A program made the translations under genes and the position numbers. Shown here one piece after another: positions 14,512-21,696 of a stretch of 29,114 nt of DNA. The DNA comes from an uncultured Acidimicrobiales bacterium (GTDB lineage: Bacteria > Actinomycetota > Acidimicrobiia > Acidimicrobiales > Iamiaceae): the NCBI GenBank assembly GCA_937926025.1, contig CALANQ010000547.1, forward strand, positions 1 through 29,114. Direction: 5' to 3'. The notes under the pieces are model-generated. The model worked only from the letters and a program-made list of their open reading frames with translations. It ran no database searches and had not been told where the DNA came from. Positions within the stretch are counted from its first letter, which is position 1, and every line of letters begins with the position of its first letter.

Positions 14512-15126
14512 ATGGGGGAGCGGACCTACCTGCGGGCCGATGCTCGCCGCCGTCAGCTCCTCGACGCGGCGTCCCGGTTGTTCGATCGCGGTGGCTTCAC
14601 CGCCATCACGGTCTCGGCGGTGGCCGCCGAGGCGGGGGCGAGCCGCCGGTTGGTCTACGACCACTTCTCGGACCTCGGTGACCTGTACGCGGCGTTCTTC
14701 GAGGACCGCGTGGCGCGCTACGCCGAAGCGCTCGACGGTGCCCGCGCCGGCGGCGCCACCGTCGCGGACTCGTTCGAGGCCGCCGTCCGCGAGCTCATCG
14801 CCGTGCCGGCGCAGGACCTGCGGGCGATCCAACTGGTCCTCGCCGACTCCGCGACGCCGGATCTCGCTGGGGCGCGAGCGGCTCTGCGGACGCACCTGCA
14901 GTCCCGCTGGCTGCCCGTGCTCAGCCGCCTGGGCGTCGAGCCCGATGTGGCCAGCGCCCTCCTCTGGGTGCTCGCCGGGTCGTTCGTGGCCGTCGCCGAC
15001 CTGGTGCAGCGCGGCGAGCTCTCCTCGTCCGCCGGCGACGACCTCGCGGCCTCGCTCGCCGCATCCCTGCCCGTGACGGCCGAGCGCCTCGCTCGCCGGC
15101 GCCCCATCGCATCGGAGACTCCGTGA
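14512..15126 (+). CDS. TetR family transcriptional regulator
   Basis: A 204-aa protein. The N-terminal DNA-binding domain (RRRQLLDAASRLFDRGGFTAITVSAVAAEAGASRRLVYDHF, about residues 12-52) has the usual TetR helix-turn-helix with the GF-T-T pattern and the YDHF end of helix 4. The C-terminal ligand-binding part is helical. The likely operator is the 15-bp palindrome 30 nt upstream. Its stop overlaps the GTG start of the lipoprotein gene (GTGA), so the cassette is coupled. The effector is unknown, possibly the substrate of the DUF2855 enzyme. Confidence 0.9.
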   Translation: MGERTYLRADARRRQLLDAASRLFDRGGFTAITVSAVAAEAGASRRLVYDHFSDLGDLYAAFFEDRVARYAEALDGARAGGATVADSFEAAVRELIAVPAQDLRAIQLVLADSATPDLAGARAALRTHLQSRWLPVLSRLGVEPDVASALLWVLAGSFVAVADLVQRGELSSSAGDDLAASLAASLPVTAERLARRRPIASETP

Positions 15127-15923
15127 CCGCTTCCCGCACCCGTGCCCTCGTCGTCGGCGCCATCCTCGCCGGTTCGCTCCTCGTCGGGTGCGGTGGTTCG
15201 TCCGACGCCTCCGATCCGGGCGGTGGGAGCGACCCCGTCGAGCGCAGCGCCGCAGGACCGACCTCGACCAGCGCGGCGGCCGGAGCGGCCGCGTCCGCTG
15301 CGCCGGACATGCAGGCGCTGCGCGGGTTGCGGTACTGCGAGGTGCTGCTGTTGCGGAAGGGCGACGACGGCTTCCGCGCCGAGGTCTGGAACACCATGGG
15401 CATGAGCGACTGCCCCGCCGATGCGTGGCAGGCCCTCGATGCCGACGAGATCGCACGCGACCGGGGGGCGGTGGCCGCCATCCTCAACGGTCCTCGCTAC
15501 TGGACGCTCGATTCGATCGAGACCGATCTCCGGGCGGGTGCGCCGGAGACCAGCTTCGGGGAGATCGGCATGTTCCAGGCCGCGACGGTGGCGCTGGGCG
15601 ACGACCTGCCGACCCAGACGCCCTACACCGAACGCCCCGTGGCCCGCGAGACGGTGTTCGGCTTCGACGAGGGCAGCGAGATCTACGAGCTGGTGGCGCC
15701 CGATGGCACCACCTACGTGATGCAGGCCCGGTCGCAGATCGTGGATCCGGACCTGGAGGAGTCCGACCTCGTGGACCTCGGCGATCGCCTCGACCTCCCC
15801 GCCGGGTGGCGCTACCAGGTGCGGACGCTCGACGAGCCCTTGGACCTGCGGAGCGCCGACGGCGTCGCAACGGTCGTCCAAGACGACCTCCAGAACACCT
15901 ACCAGCGCATCGACAGGGCCTGA
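15123..15923 (+). CDS. Putative lipoprotein of an unnamed conserved secreted family
   Basis: A 266-aa protein starting with GTG. A lipoprotein signal ends at LLVGC (cysteine near residue 23), followed by a Ser/Ala/Gly-rich linker to about residue 60. The globular part has the features RYCEVLLL, EVWNTMGMSDCPADAW, LNGPRYWTLD, YELVAPDGTTYVMQARSQIVDP, LGDRLDLPAGWRYQVR and VVQDDLQNTYQR. I recall similar secreted proteins in proteobacteria with no assigned function; this is memory, not a search. Two cysteines (RYCEV, SDCPA) could pair. It is coupled to the TetR gene and 1 nt from the DUF2855 gene, so the three form one unit. Confidence 0.8.
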   Translation: MTASRTRALVVGAILAGSLLVGCGGSSDASDPGGGSDPVERSAAGPTSTSAAAGAAASAAPDMQALRGLRYCEVLLLRKGDDGFRAEVWNTMGMSDCPADAWQALDADEIARDRGAVAAILNGPRYWTLDSIETDLRAGAPETSFGEIGMFQAATVALGDDLPTQTPYTERPVARETVFGFDEGSEIYELVAPDGTTYVMQARSQIVDPDLEESDLVDLGDRLDLPAGWRYQVRTLDEPLDLRSADGVATVVQDDLQNTYQRIDRA

Positions 15924-15924
15924 C

Positions 15925-17052
15925 GTGGACCTCGAGGTCCAGCGAGACGATCCCGGCGCGATCCGGGCGGTGACCAGCGCTGCGCCGGAACCCGCCCCGG
16001 GCCAGGCGGTCCTGGCCGTCGACACGTTCGGGTTGAGCACGAACAACGTGACGTTCGCCGTGACCGGCGACCTGCTCGGCTACTGGCAGCTCTTCCCCGC
16101 CTCGGAGCCGAGCTGGGGCCGGGTCCCGGTGTTCGGGTTCGCCGACGTGGTCGCCTCCCGCCACCCCGGTGTCGACGAGGGAGCCCGGGTGTTCGGCTAC
16201 CTGCCGATGTCCGACCACCTGCTGGTGTCGCCCGGCCGGGTGGGTGAGCGGGGGTTCGTCGACACCAGCGAGCACCGACGAGGTGTCATGGCGCCGGTCT
16301 GGAACCACTACCAACGGGTCGTACCGGCCGGCGAGCGGGCCGATGCGGTGCGGAGCCTGCTCCGACCGCTGTTCATCACGGGGTTCCTGATCGATGACTT
16401 CATCGAGGATCAGGACGGCTTCGGTGCCGACGTCGTAATCGTCACCAGCGCCTCGTCGAAGACGGCGATCGCGTTGGCCTGGGCCGCTCGCGAGCGCGCC
16501 CGCCGCGTCGTGGGCCTGACGTCGCCGGACCACGTGGACCAGGTGGCGGCGCTTGGGATCTACGACGTGGTCGCTCCCTACAGCGCCGCGGGCGACCTGG
16601 ACGGGGACCGGGCGGTCCTCGTGGACGTCGCCGGGCGCCTCGATGCTCGCGACGCGGTCCACCGACGGTTCGGCGACGCGCTGGGCCACTCCATGACCGT
16701 CGGGCTCTCGAACGAGCCGGCGGCCGCGCGGCTCCTGGCGCCCGCGCCTCCCGCCGGGCCCGTGCCCGAGGTGTTCTACGCCCAGCTCCAGATCTCCAAG
16801 CGCGCCGCGACGTGGGGACAAGCAGGCTCCGATCAGCAGCTCGAGGCCGCCTGGGAGCGGTTCACGGCGTTCGCTGCCTCCTGGCTGGAGATCCGCCGGG
16901 TGGCCGGTCCCGAGGCGGTGATGGACACCTGGCGCTCGCTCGTCGCCGGTTCGCTCGACCCGGGCATGGGCCTGCAGCTGGCGCTCCGCCCGCCCGAGGG
17001 CTCCTCCTCGGCCGGAACCGGCGGGGGAGCGCAGCGAACCACAGCGGTGTAA
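15925..17052 (+). CDS. DUF2855 family protein, MDR/quinone-oxidoreductase-like
   Basis: A 375-aa protein from GTG. LSTNNVTFAVTGDLLGYWQLFP and WGRVPVFGFADVVASRHPGV match the DUF2855 N-terminal, GroES-like half. VVIVTSASSKTAIALA (about residues 170-185) is the glycine-poor Rossmann-type nucleotide-binding loop typical of the family. QISKRAATWG and the helical C-terminus complete the fold. These proteins resemble medium-chain dehydrogenases, but no reaction is established. It is the last gene of the TetR-lipoprotein-DUF2855 cassette and ends 10 nt before the tdk start. An exported lipoprotein, a cytosolic oxidoreductase-like protein and a repressor together suggest a small inducible stress or metabolite response. 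Confidence 0.85.
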   Translation: MDLEVQRDDPGAIRAVTSAAPEPAPGQAVLAVDTFGLSTNNVTFAVTGDLLGYWQLFPASEPSWGRVPVFGFADVVASRHPGVDEGARVFGYLPMSDHLLVSPGRVGERGFVDTSEHRRGVMAPVWNHYQRVVPAGERADAVRSLLRPLFITGFLIDDFIEDQDGFGADVVIVTSASSKTAIALAWAARERARRVVGLTSPDHVDQVAALGIYDVVAPYSAAGDLDGDRAVLVDVAGRLDARDAVHRRFGDALGHSMTVGLSNEPAAARLLAPAPPAGPVPEVFYAQLQISKRAATWGQAGSDQQLEAAWERFTAFAASWLEIRRVAGPEAVMDTWRSLVAGSLDPGMGLQLALRPPEGSSSAGTGGGAQRTTAV

Positions 17053-17055
17053 CTT
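17050..17055 (+). promoter_or_regulatory. -10 hexamer of tdk
   Basis: TAACTT, overlapping the last base of the DUF2855 stop codon, with 7 nt before a GTG at 17063. This favours the GTG over the TTG at 17054 as the tdk start and suggests a leaderless transcript. Confidence 0.45.
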
Positions 17056-17062
17056 GTCGCCC

Positions 17063-17707
17063 GTGGGCGTGCTGCGGTTCTCGTACGGGACGATGGGGTC
17101 GGGCAAGTCGACCCTCGCGCTCCAGATCCACCACAACCTCTCCACCCGGGGTCTGCGGGGCCTGCTGTGCACCCACCTGGACCGGGAGGGGGCGCAGGTC
17201 AGCAGCCGGCTCGGCGTGGCCGCCGCCGCGGTCGACGTGGGTCCCAAGCTCGATCTGTACGCCCTGGCCGCCCAGCAGGTGGCCCATCACGGCACGCTGC
17301 ACTACCTCGTCTGCGACGAGGCCCAGTTCTATGCGCCTGAGCAGGCCGATCAGCTGGCCCGCGTGGTCGACGAGTTCGACACCGACGTCCACGCCCTCGG
17401 CCTGCTGACGGACTTCCGTGGTCGGCTGTTCCCGGCCACGTCCCGGTTCCTGGAGGTGGCCGACGAGCGCTGCGAGCTCCAGGTGGAGGCCCGCTGCTGG
17501 TGCGGGTCTCGCGCCACGCACAACGCCCGGATGGTCGACGGTGTCCAGGTCTACGAGGGCGAGACGGTCGTCATCGGCGACGTCGAGGCGCTCGGCGACT
17601 CGGAACCCGCCGAGGTGTCCTACGAGCTGCTGTGCCGCCGGCACTGGATCGCCGGCGAGACCGGCCGCCTCGACGACGCCACCGAGCGCGCCCTCTCCAC
17701 CCGCTGA
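17063..17707 (+). CDS. tdk: Thymidine kinase (type II, TK1-like)
   Basis: A 214-aa enzyme that phosphorylates thymidine with ATP in pyrimidine salvage. The Walker A loop is GTMGSGKST (residues 9-17); canonical members have GTMFSGKS or GTMNAGKS. DEAQFYAP at 85-92 carries the catalytic Glu86. LTDFRGRLFPATSRFLEVAD is the family's FRG/substrate lid region. A zinc site is formed by the CWC pair (RCWCG) and LLCRRHW. The length is normal. A TTG three codons upstream (17054) is an alternative start. It sits just after DUF2855 but has its own -10. Confidence 0.92.
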   Translation: MGVLRFSYGTMGSGKSTLALQIHHNLSTRGLRGLLCTHLDREGAQVSSRLGVAAAAVDVGPKLDLYALAAQQVAHHGTLHYLVCDEAQFYAPEQADQLARVVDEFDTDVHALGLLTDFRGRLFPATSRFLEVADERCELQVEARCWCGSRATHNARMVDGVQVYEGETVVIGDVEALGDSEPAEVSYELLCRRHWIAGETGRLDDATERALSTR

Positions 17708-17768
17708 CCCCCACCCGGTCCTGCACCGCTCGGCCCAGGTCGCGCGTGCCGCTGGGGGCGGCTTGGGT

Positions 17769-17786
17769 GACCCCGGAATCGGGGTC
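17769..17786 (+). terminator. Short hairpin between tdk and ylxP
   Basis: GACCCCG, loop GAAT, and CGGGGTC form a 7-bp stem 61 nt after the tdk stop. No U tract follows; a weak terminator is possible. Confidence 0.35.
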
Positions 17787-17823
17787 GGTGACGGGGTGGG
17801 GTGGTCGGTAGGCTTGCTCCGCT

Positions 17824-18120
17824 GTGTTTGCCAGTGTCCTGGTCGTCGATCTGCACCTCCCAGTGACCGGTTCGCTCAAGGCGAAGCGGGCGGTGATCAC
17901 CCCCATCCTCGAAGGCGCCCGTCGCCGGCACCGGGTGGCGGTGTCCGAGGTCGGGTACCAGGACCAGTGGCAGCGCAGCGAGCTGGCCTTCGCCACGGTG
18001 GCGTCCAGCGAAACCCAGGCCCGGGAGGTGCTCGACGCGGTGGAACGGTTCGTGTGGTCGTTCCCCGAGGTCGAGGTCATCGCCGCCCGCCGGTCCTGGC
18101 TCGACGAGGAAGAAGCGTGA
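17824..18120 (+). CDS. YlxP family protein (DUF503)
   Basis: A 98-aa protein starting with GTG. It shows FASVLVVDLHLPVTGSLKAKRAVITPILEGARRRHRVAVSEVGYQDQWQRSELAFATVASS; the LP-SLKxKR-V and R-FNVSVxE-like pattern is that of DUF503. The family is often encoded between infB and rbfA (ylxP of Bacillus) and has a ferredoxin-like fold; its role in ribosome assembly is suspected but unproven. TAGGCT (17809-17814) ends 9 nt before the start. Stop and rbfA start are 1 nt apart. First gene of ylxP-rbfA-truB. Confidence 0.9.
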   Translation: MFASVLVVDLHLPVTGSLKAKRAVITPILEGARRRHRVAVSEVGYQDQWQRSELAFATVASSETQAREVLDAVERFVWSFPEVEVIAARRSWLDEEEA

Positions 18121-18121
18121 C

Positions 18122-18553
18122 ATGCCGAAGCGAACGACCGCCCGTGACTACCCCCGCACCGCCCGCCTCAACACGCTGGTGCGCGACATCCTCGCTTCGG
18201 AGCTCGAGCGCATCGACGACGAGCGGCTCGAGTTCGTGACCCTCACCTCGGTGGTGGTCGACGGCGACCTCAAGAAGGCCGTGGCCTACTACGACCACTC
18301 GCGCGGCGACGACGCCGACGACGAGGTCGCCGAGGCCTTCGAGGAGCACCGAGGCCGCCTGCAGCGCGCCATCGGGCGCGAGGCTCGGATCAAGCGCACG
18401 CCCGAGACCCGCTTCGAGCTGGACGGCGTGCTGCGCAGCGCCCAGCACATCGAGTCCGTCCTGCGCACCCTCCCGGACCTCGAGCCGGGCGCCACGCCCG
18501 TCGAGTACGACCCGGAGCGGTACAAGCCCGAGCCCGGCGACGCCGACGCCTGA
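18122..18553 (+). CDS. rbfA: 30S ribosome-binding factor RbfA
   Basis: A 143-aa protein, needed for late maturation of the 16S rRNA 5' end and cold adaptation. RTARLNTLVRDILASELERIDDERLEFVTLTSVVVDGDLKKAVAYY is the KH-type core with the usual kinked helix. LQRAIGREARIKRTPETRFELDGVLRSAQHIESVL matches the conserved C-terminal half. GAGGAAGAAG just upstream serves as ribosome-binding site. The stop overlaps the truB ATG by one base (TGATG). Confidence 0.94.
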   Translation: MPKRTTARDYPRTARLNTLVRDILASELERIDDERLEFVTLTSVVVDGDLKKAVAYYDHSRGDDADDEVAEAFEEHRGRLQRAIGREARIKRTPETRFELDGVLRSAQHIESVLRTLPDLEPGATPVEYDPERYKPEPGDADA

Positions 18554-19527
18554 TGGCGCGGCGCGGGGGAGCCCACCAGGGCCCTGACGGGCTTGTGGTG
18601 GTCGACAAGCCCGTCAGGTGGACCAGCCACGACGTGGTGGCCAAGAGCCGCGGCCTCCTCGGCACGAGGAAGGTCGGCCACGCCGGCACCCTCGACCCCG
18701 ACGCCACGGGGGTGCTGCTGCTCGGGGTGGGCAAGGCCACCAAGCTGCTCCGGTTCCTGTCGCCGCTCGGAAAGCAGTACGTCGGCGAGGTGCGGCTGGG
18801 CGTCGACACGTCGACCCTGGACTCCTCCGGTGAGGTGACGGCCGTGCACGACATGGCGGAGGTGACCGTCGATCAGGTCCGGGCCGTGGCCGCCGGCTTC
18901 GTGGGCGACATCGAGCAGATCCCGCCCATGGTGTCCGCCGTCAAGATCGACGGGAAGCGCCTCCACGAGCTGGCCCGAGAGGGCAAGGAGGTGGAGCGGG
19001 CACCCCGCCCCGTCACCATCCACGCCCTGGAGGTGGGCGAGGTCGGTCCGCAGGTGGCAGCGCTGGAGCGAATCGGTGGCGCCGAGCCGACGGCGTTCGC
19101 CGAGGCGGCGGCCGGAGGGAGCGGCCTCTCGTTCCAGGTCGATGTGACCTGCTCGTCGGGCACCTACATCCGGACCCTGGCCCAGGACATCGGCGCGGCC
19201 CTGGGCGGTGGGGCGCACCTGGTGCGGCTGCGCCGGGTGTCGGTCGGGCCGTACACGCTGGACGATGCCGTGCCGCTGGAGCAGGTGGCCCCGGAGCGGG
19301 CCCTGCCGATGGCCGATGCCGTGCGCCACCTGCCCCGCATCGACGTCGACGACGCCCTCGCCGCCGACGTGGCGGTGGGGAAGGTGCTGGAGCGGGCCGC
19401 CCTCGGCCTGGCCCCCGACGACGCGGCGGAGCACTGGTCGGTGTTCGGGCCCGGGGGCGACCTGCTCGCCGTGTACGAGCCGTTCCGCGGCTCCACCACC
19501 AAGCCGTCGCTCGTGATCCCGGCCTGA
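18553..19527 (+). CDS. truB: tRNA pseudouridine(55) synthase TruB
   Basis: A 324-aa protein. It isomerises U55 in the T loop of nearly all tRNAs. GLVVVDKPVRWTSHDVV is motif I, GHAGTLDPDATGVLLLGVG contains the catalytic Asp48, VGDIEQIPPMVSAVKIDGKRLHELAREG binds RNA, and VTCSSGTYIRTLAQDIG carries the RTLAxDiG motif. An acidic/Ala insertion (about residues 165-190) is typical of actinobacteria. The C-terminal region resembles the short TruB_C form rather than a full PUA domain. Overlaps rbfA by one base. No ribF follows, unlike in many genomes. Confidence 0.95.
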   Translation: MARRGGAHQGPDGLVVVDKPVRWTSHDVVAKSRGLLGTRKVGHAGTLDPDATGVLLLGVGKATKLLRFLSPLGKQYVGEVRLGVDTSTLDSSGEVTAVHDMAEVTVDQVRAVAAGFVGDIEQIPPMVSAVKIDGKRLHELAREGKEVERAPRPVTIHALEVGEVGPQVAALERIGGAEPTAFAEAAAGGSGLSFQVDVTCSSGTYIRTLAQDIGAALGGGAHLVRLRRVSVGPYTLDDAVPLEQVAPERALPMADAVRHLPRIDVDDALAADVAVGKVLERAALGLAPDDAAEHWSVFGPGGDLLAVYEPFRGSTTKPSLVIPA

Positions 19528-19562
19528 CGGCGGTGGTCCCGGCGGCGAGGGGCGGGAGCGAC

Positions 19563-20459
19563 GTGGAGCGGGTGGCGCGCCACGCGCTCGGACGGGCGGA
19601 TGTGGCGGTCCAGGAGCAGCTGGCCGGGTTGAGCAACACGGCCTGGCCGCTGGTCGATGGCGACGGCGGCCGGTACGTGCTGAAGCAGGGGCCGCTGACC
19701 AGCGCGGCGAAGTGGACGTCGTCACACCGGGCGCTGACCCTCGCCGGGGAAGCGGGCATCCCCGTGCCCGAGCTGCGCTTCGCTGGGGAGGTCGACGGCT
19801 CCCTCGTCCGCGTCCTGACCTGGATCGACGGCACGCCGGCCGATCAGGCACCGCTGGGCGAGGCCGAAGTAGGCCGCATGATCGGCTCGCTCGGGGCGGC
19901 GATCGGTGCGCTGCACCGCCGGCGCGTCGACGGCTTCAGCTCTCGTCTCGACGGTTCTGCGCCCACGTTCCGGCGCTGGGCCGACTACCTGGAGCACCGC
20001 ATGCGGGGCATCGCTGGTCGGTGCCAGGAGGCGGGGCTGGACCCGGCGCTGGTGGATCGGGTGGGCACCGAGGTGGCGCGGCTGGCCGGTCGGGTGGGCG
20101 GGGCCGCCGAGCCGGTGGTCTGCCATCGCGACCTGCACCTTGGGAACCTGATCCTGGCGGCGGACGGGTCGCTGGCCGGGATCATCGACTGGGATGCGGC
20201 CGAGCCCTGGGACCGGGCGGGCGACTGGTTCAAGCTGGAGTACGAGGTGCTGCGCGCCCATCCGGACCGGGCCGACGACCTGCGGTCGGCGTACCTCGAC
20301 GGTGGGCCGGTGCCGGCGCACTGGGACGAGCGCCGGCGCATCGTCCACCTGGTCGAAGCGCTCAACACGCTGCCCAACGCGGTGGGGCGGGGGTGGGGCG
20401 ACGAGTTCGCCGACCGGGCCCGGCGCCACCTCGATGCGCTGCTGACCGGATCGGGCTGA
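19563..20459 (+). CDS. Aminoglycoside phosphotransferase (APH)-fold kinase
   Basis: A 298-aa protein from GTG, preceded by GAGGGGCGGGAG. A GTG at 19533 is possible and would add ten residues. VLKQG holds the likely ATP-binding lysine, HRDLHLGN (from residue 188, catalytic Asp190) is the Brenner motif, and IIDWDAAEPWDRAGDWF carries the metal-binding Asp209. The fold phosphorylates hydroxyls of small molecules (aminoglycosides, choline, homoserine, sugars). Nothing marks this one as a resistance enzyme. It follows truB by 35 nt and may be co-transcribed with it. Confidence 0.85.
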   Translation: MERVARHALGRADVAVQEQLAGLSNTAWPLVDGDGGRYVLKQGPLTSAAKWTSSHRALTLAGEAGIPVPELRFAGEVDGSLVRVLTWIDGTPADQAPLGEAEVGRMIGSLGAAIGALHRRRVDGFSSRLDGSAPTFRRWADYLEHRMRGIAGRCQEAGLDPALVDRVGTEVARLAGRVGGAAEPVVCHRDLHLGNLILAADGSLAGIIDWDAAEPWDRAGDWFKLEYEVLRAHPDRADDLRSAYLDGGPVPAHWDERRRIVHLVEALNTLPNAVGRGWGDEFADRARRHLDALLTGSG

Positions 20460-20487
20460 GGCGTCCTGGGCGGCCGCTCGCCCGACC

Positions 20488-20508
20488 ATGCTCTTTCGCA
20501 TAGAGTAT
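20488..20508 (+). promoter_or_regulatory. Promoter with inverted repeat upstream of padR gene
   Basis: ATGCTCT-N7-AGAGTAT pairs at 6 of 7 positions. It overlaps a -10-like TAGAGT (20501-20506) that stands 6 nt before the GTG start at 20513. The layout fits an autoregulated PadR operator and a leaderless mRNA. Confidence 0.5.
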
Positions 20509-20512
20509 CAGC

Positions 20513-20845
20513 GTGCGTGAGGATGCCTTCGGGGGCGGGACCGTGGACCTGGTGGTCCTGAGCGCGGTCCGGCTGCAGGGGGAGAGCTACGGCTACGCCA
20601 TCGCCCAGGACCTCGGAGAGGCGGGCATCGACGGCTTGGGCGAGGCGGCCATCTACGCCTGCCTACGCCGCCTGCACCAGCGTGGCCTCCTGACGTCTCG
20701 CCAGGTCGTGGCCGACAACGGCAAAGCCCGGCGGTACTACGCCCTCACGGCGGAGGGCGAGGAGCACCTCGACGGCGAGGTCCTGGCCTGGAAGACCCGG
20801 CGCAACGCGGTGGACAAGATCATCGAAGCAGCGAGGAAGCGGTGA
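20513..20845 (+). CDS. PadR family transcriptional regulator
   Basis: A 110-aa winged-helix protein from GTG. TVDLVVLSAVRLQGESYGYAIAQDL and GEAAIYACLRRLHQRGLLTSRQ are the PadR DNA-binding core; KARRYYALTAEGEEHL is the wing with the invariant RRYY-LT-G pattern. The dimerising C-terminal helix is short (subfamily 2 type). The last four bases (GTGA) overlap the start of the next gene. PadR genes coupled to a HAAS/DUF1700 membrane protein are a common arrangement in Gram-positive bacteria, where the pair is thought to sense envelope signals. Confidence 0.92.
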   Translation: MREDAFGGGTVDLVVLSAVRLQGESYGYAIAQDLGEAGIDGLGEAAIYACLRRLHQRGLLTSRQVVADNGKARRYYALTAEGEEHLDGEVLAWKTRRNAVDKIIEAARKR

Positions 20846-21696
20846 CCAGCACGGGTGCGTACGGGCAGTGGGACGTGGTGGAGGACCGCTACGTGGACGA
20901 GGTCCGACGGGCGCTGCACGACGTGCCGCACCGCCAGCGCAAGGCGCTGATCGCCGTGGTCCGGACGGACCTGGCCGAGCGGCCCGCCGCCGGTTCGTGG
21001 GACGAGCTGGTGGCCGAGGTCGGACCTCCGGAGGTGTGCGCGTCGATGATCCGCGCCGAGCACGACCTCCCCGCCCACGTCGGCTGGTGGCCGCACGTCC
21101 GGGCGGTCCGGTGGACCACCTGGCTGATCCTCGCCGTGGTGGTGCTGGGAGCAGCCGGCGGCGGGGCCTACCAGTGGTGGTCGACCGCGGATGCCGCGGT
21201 GGTCAACTTCTGCTCGGGGGCGGGTGCACCCGACGGCGAGGTCACCGACCACGGGGTGGCGGTGGAGGAGCGGGAGGCCGCCGGCGCGTACGAGACCGTC
21301 CTGACCTACCGGGACGGCGCCGAGGTCGAGCTCTCGCTCTGCATCGGGGCCGATCCAGGCGTGGAGGTGGTCGATGTCCAGATCGCCCAGCCGTCGCTCG
21401 GGATCTTCCAACTCGACGAGGTCACGGCCTCGTCGTCGGGTGACCTCGACGTGAACCCGCCGCTGCGCGATCCGATGCCGGTCCCGCGGAACGGACTGCG
21501 CGTCTCCCTCCGAGGTCACCTCGCCAACTGCGAGTACTACGACCCCGGCGGGGGCATGAGCCTCGACACCGCAGACGTGATCTACCGCTACCGGGGCCGA
21601 ACCCGGACGGTGCCCGTCGACCTGCACACGCAGTACACGTTCCTGGTCCGGGACCGAGCAGACTGCCCCGGACCCGGCCTGACGGCTGAGCCCGGG
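20842..21696 (+). CDS. HAAS/DUF1700-like single-pass membrane protein, no in-frame stop found
   Basis: It starts with GTG overlapping padR. Residues 1-80 or so (YVDEVRRALHDVPHRQRKALIAVVRTDLAE, VGPPEVCASMIRAEHDLP) resemble the HAAS/DUF1700 domain usually paired with PadR. A transmembrane helix (WTTWLILAVVVLGAAGG, about 92-110) follows, then an extracytoplasmic beta-rich domain of about 170 residues with four cysteines. The frame meets no stop before 23395-23397 and would run antisense through the whole molybdopterin gene. TGA codons lie just out of frame at 21680 and 21687. The end given here is only the edge of the convergent gene. A frameshift, sequencing error or lost stop is likely. Confidence 0.65.

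Noticed and set aside
14512..17707. Recent mobile-element insertion carrying the TetR-DUF2855 cassette
   Set aside because: No transposase, integrase, terminal inverted repeats or target duplications are visible and codon use looks like that of the neighbours; an old rearrangement is more likely.
19563..20459. Aminoglycoside resistance gene
   Set aside because: Only the general APH kinase motifs are visible; no resistance-type subfamily features or mobile context.
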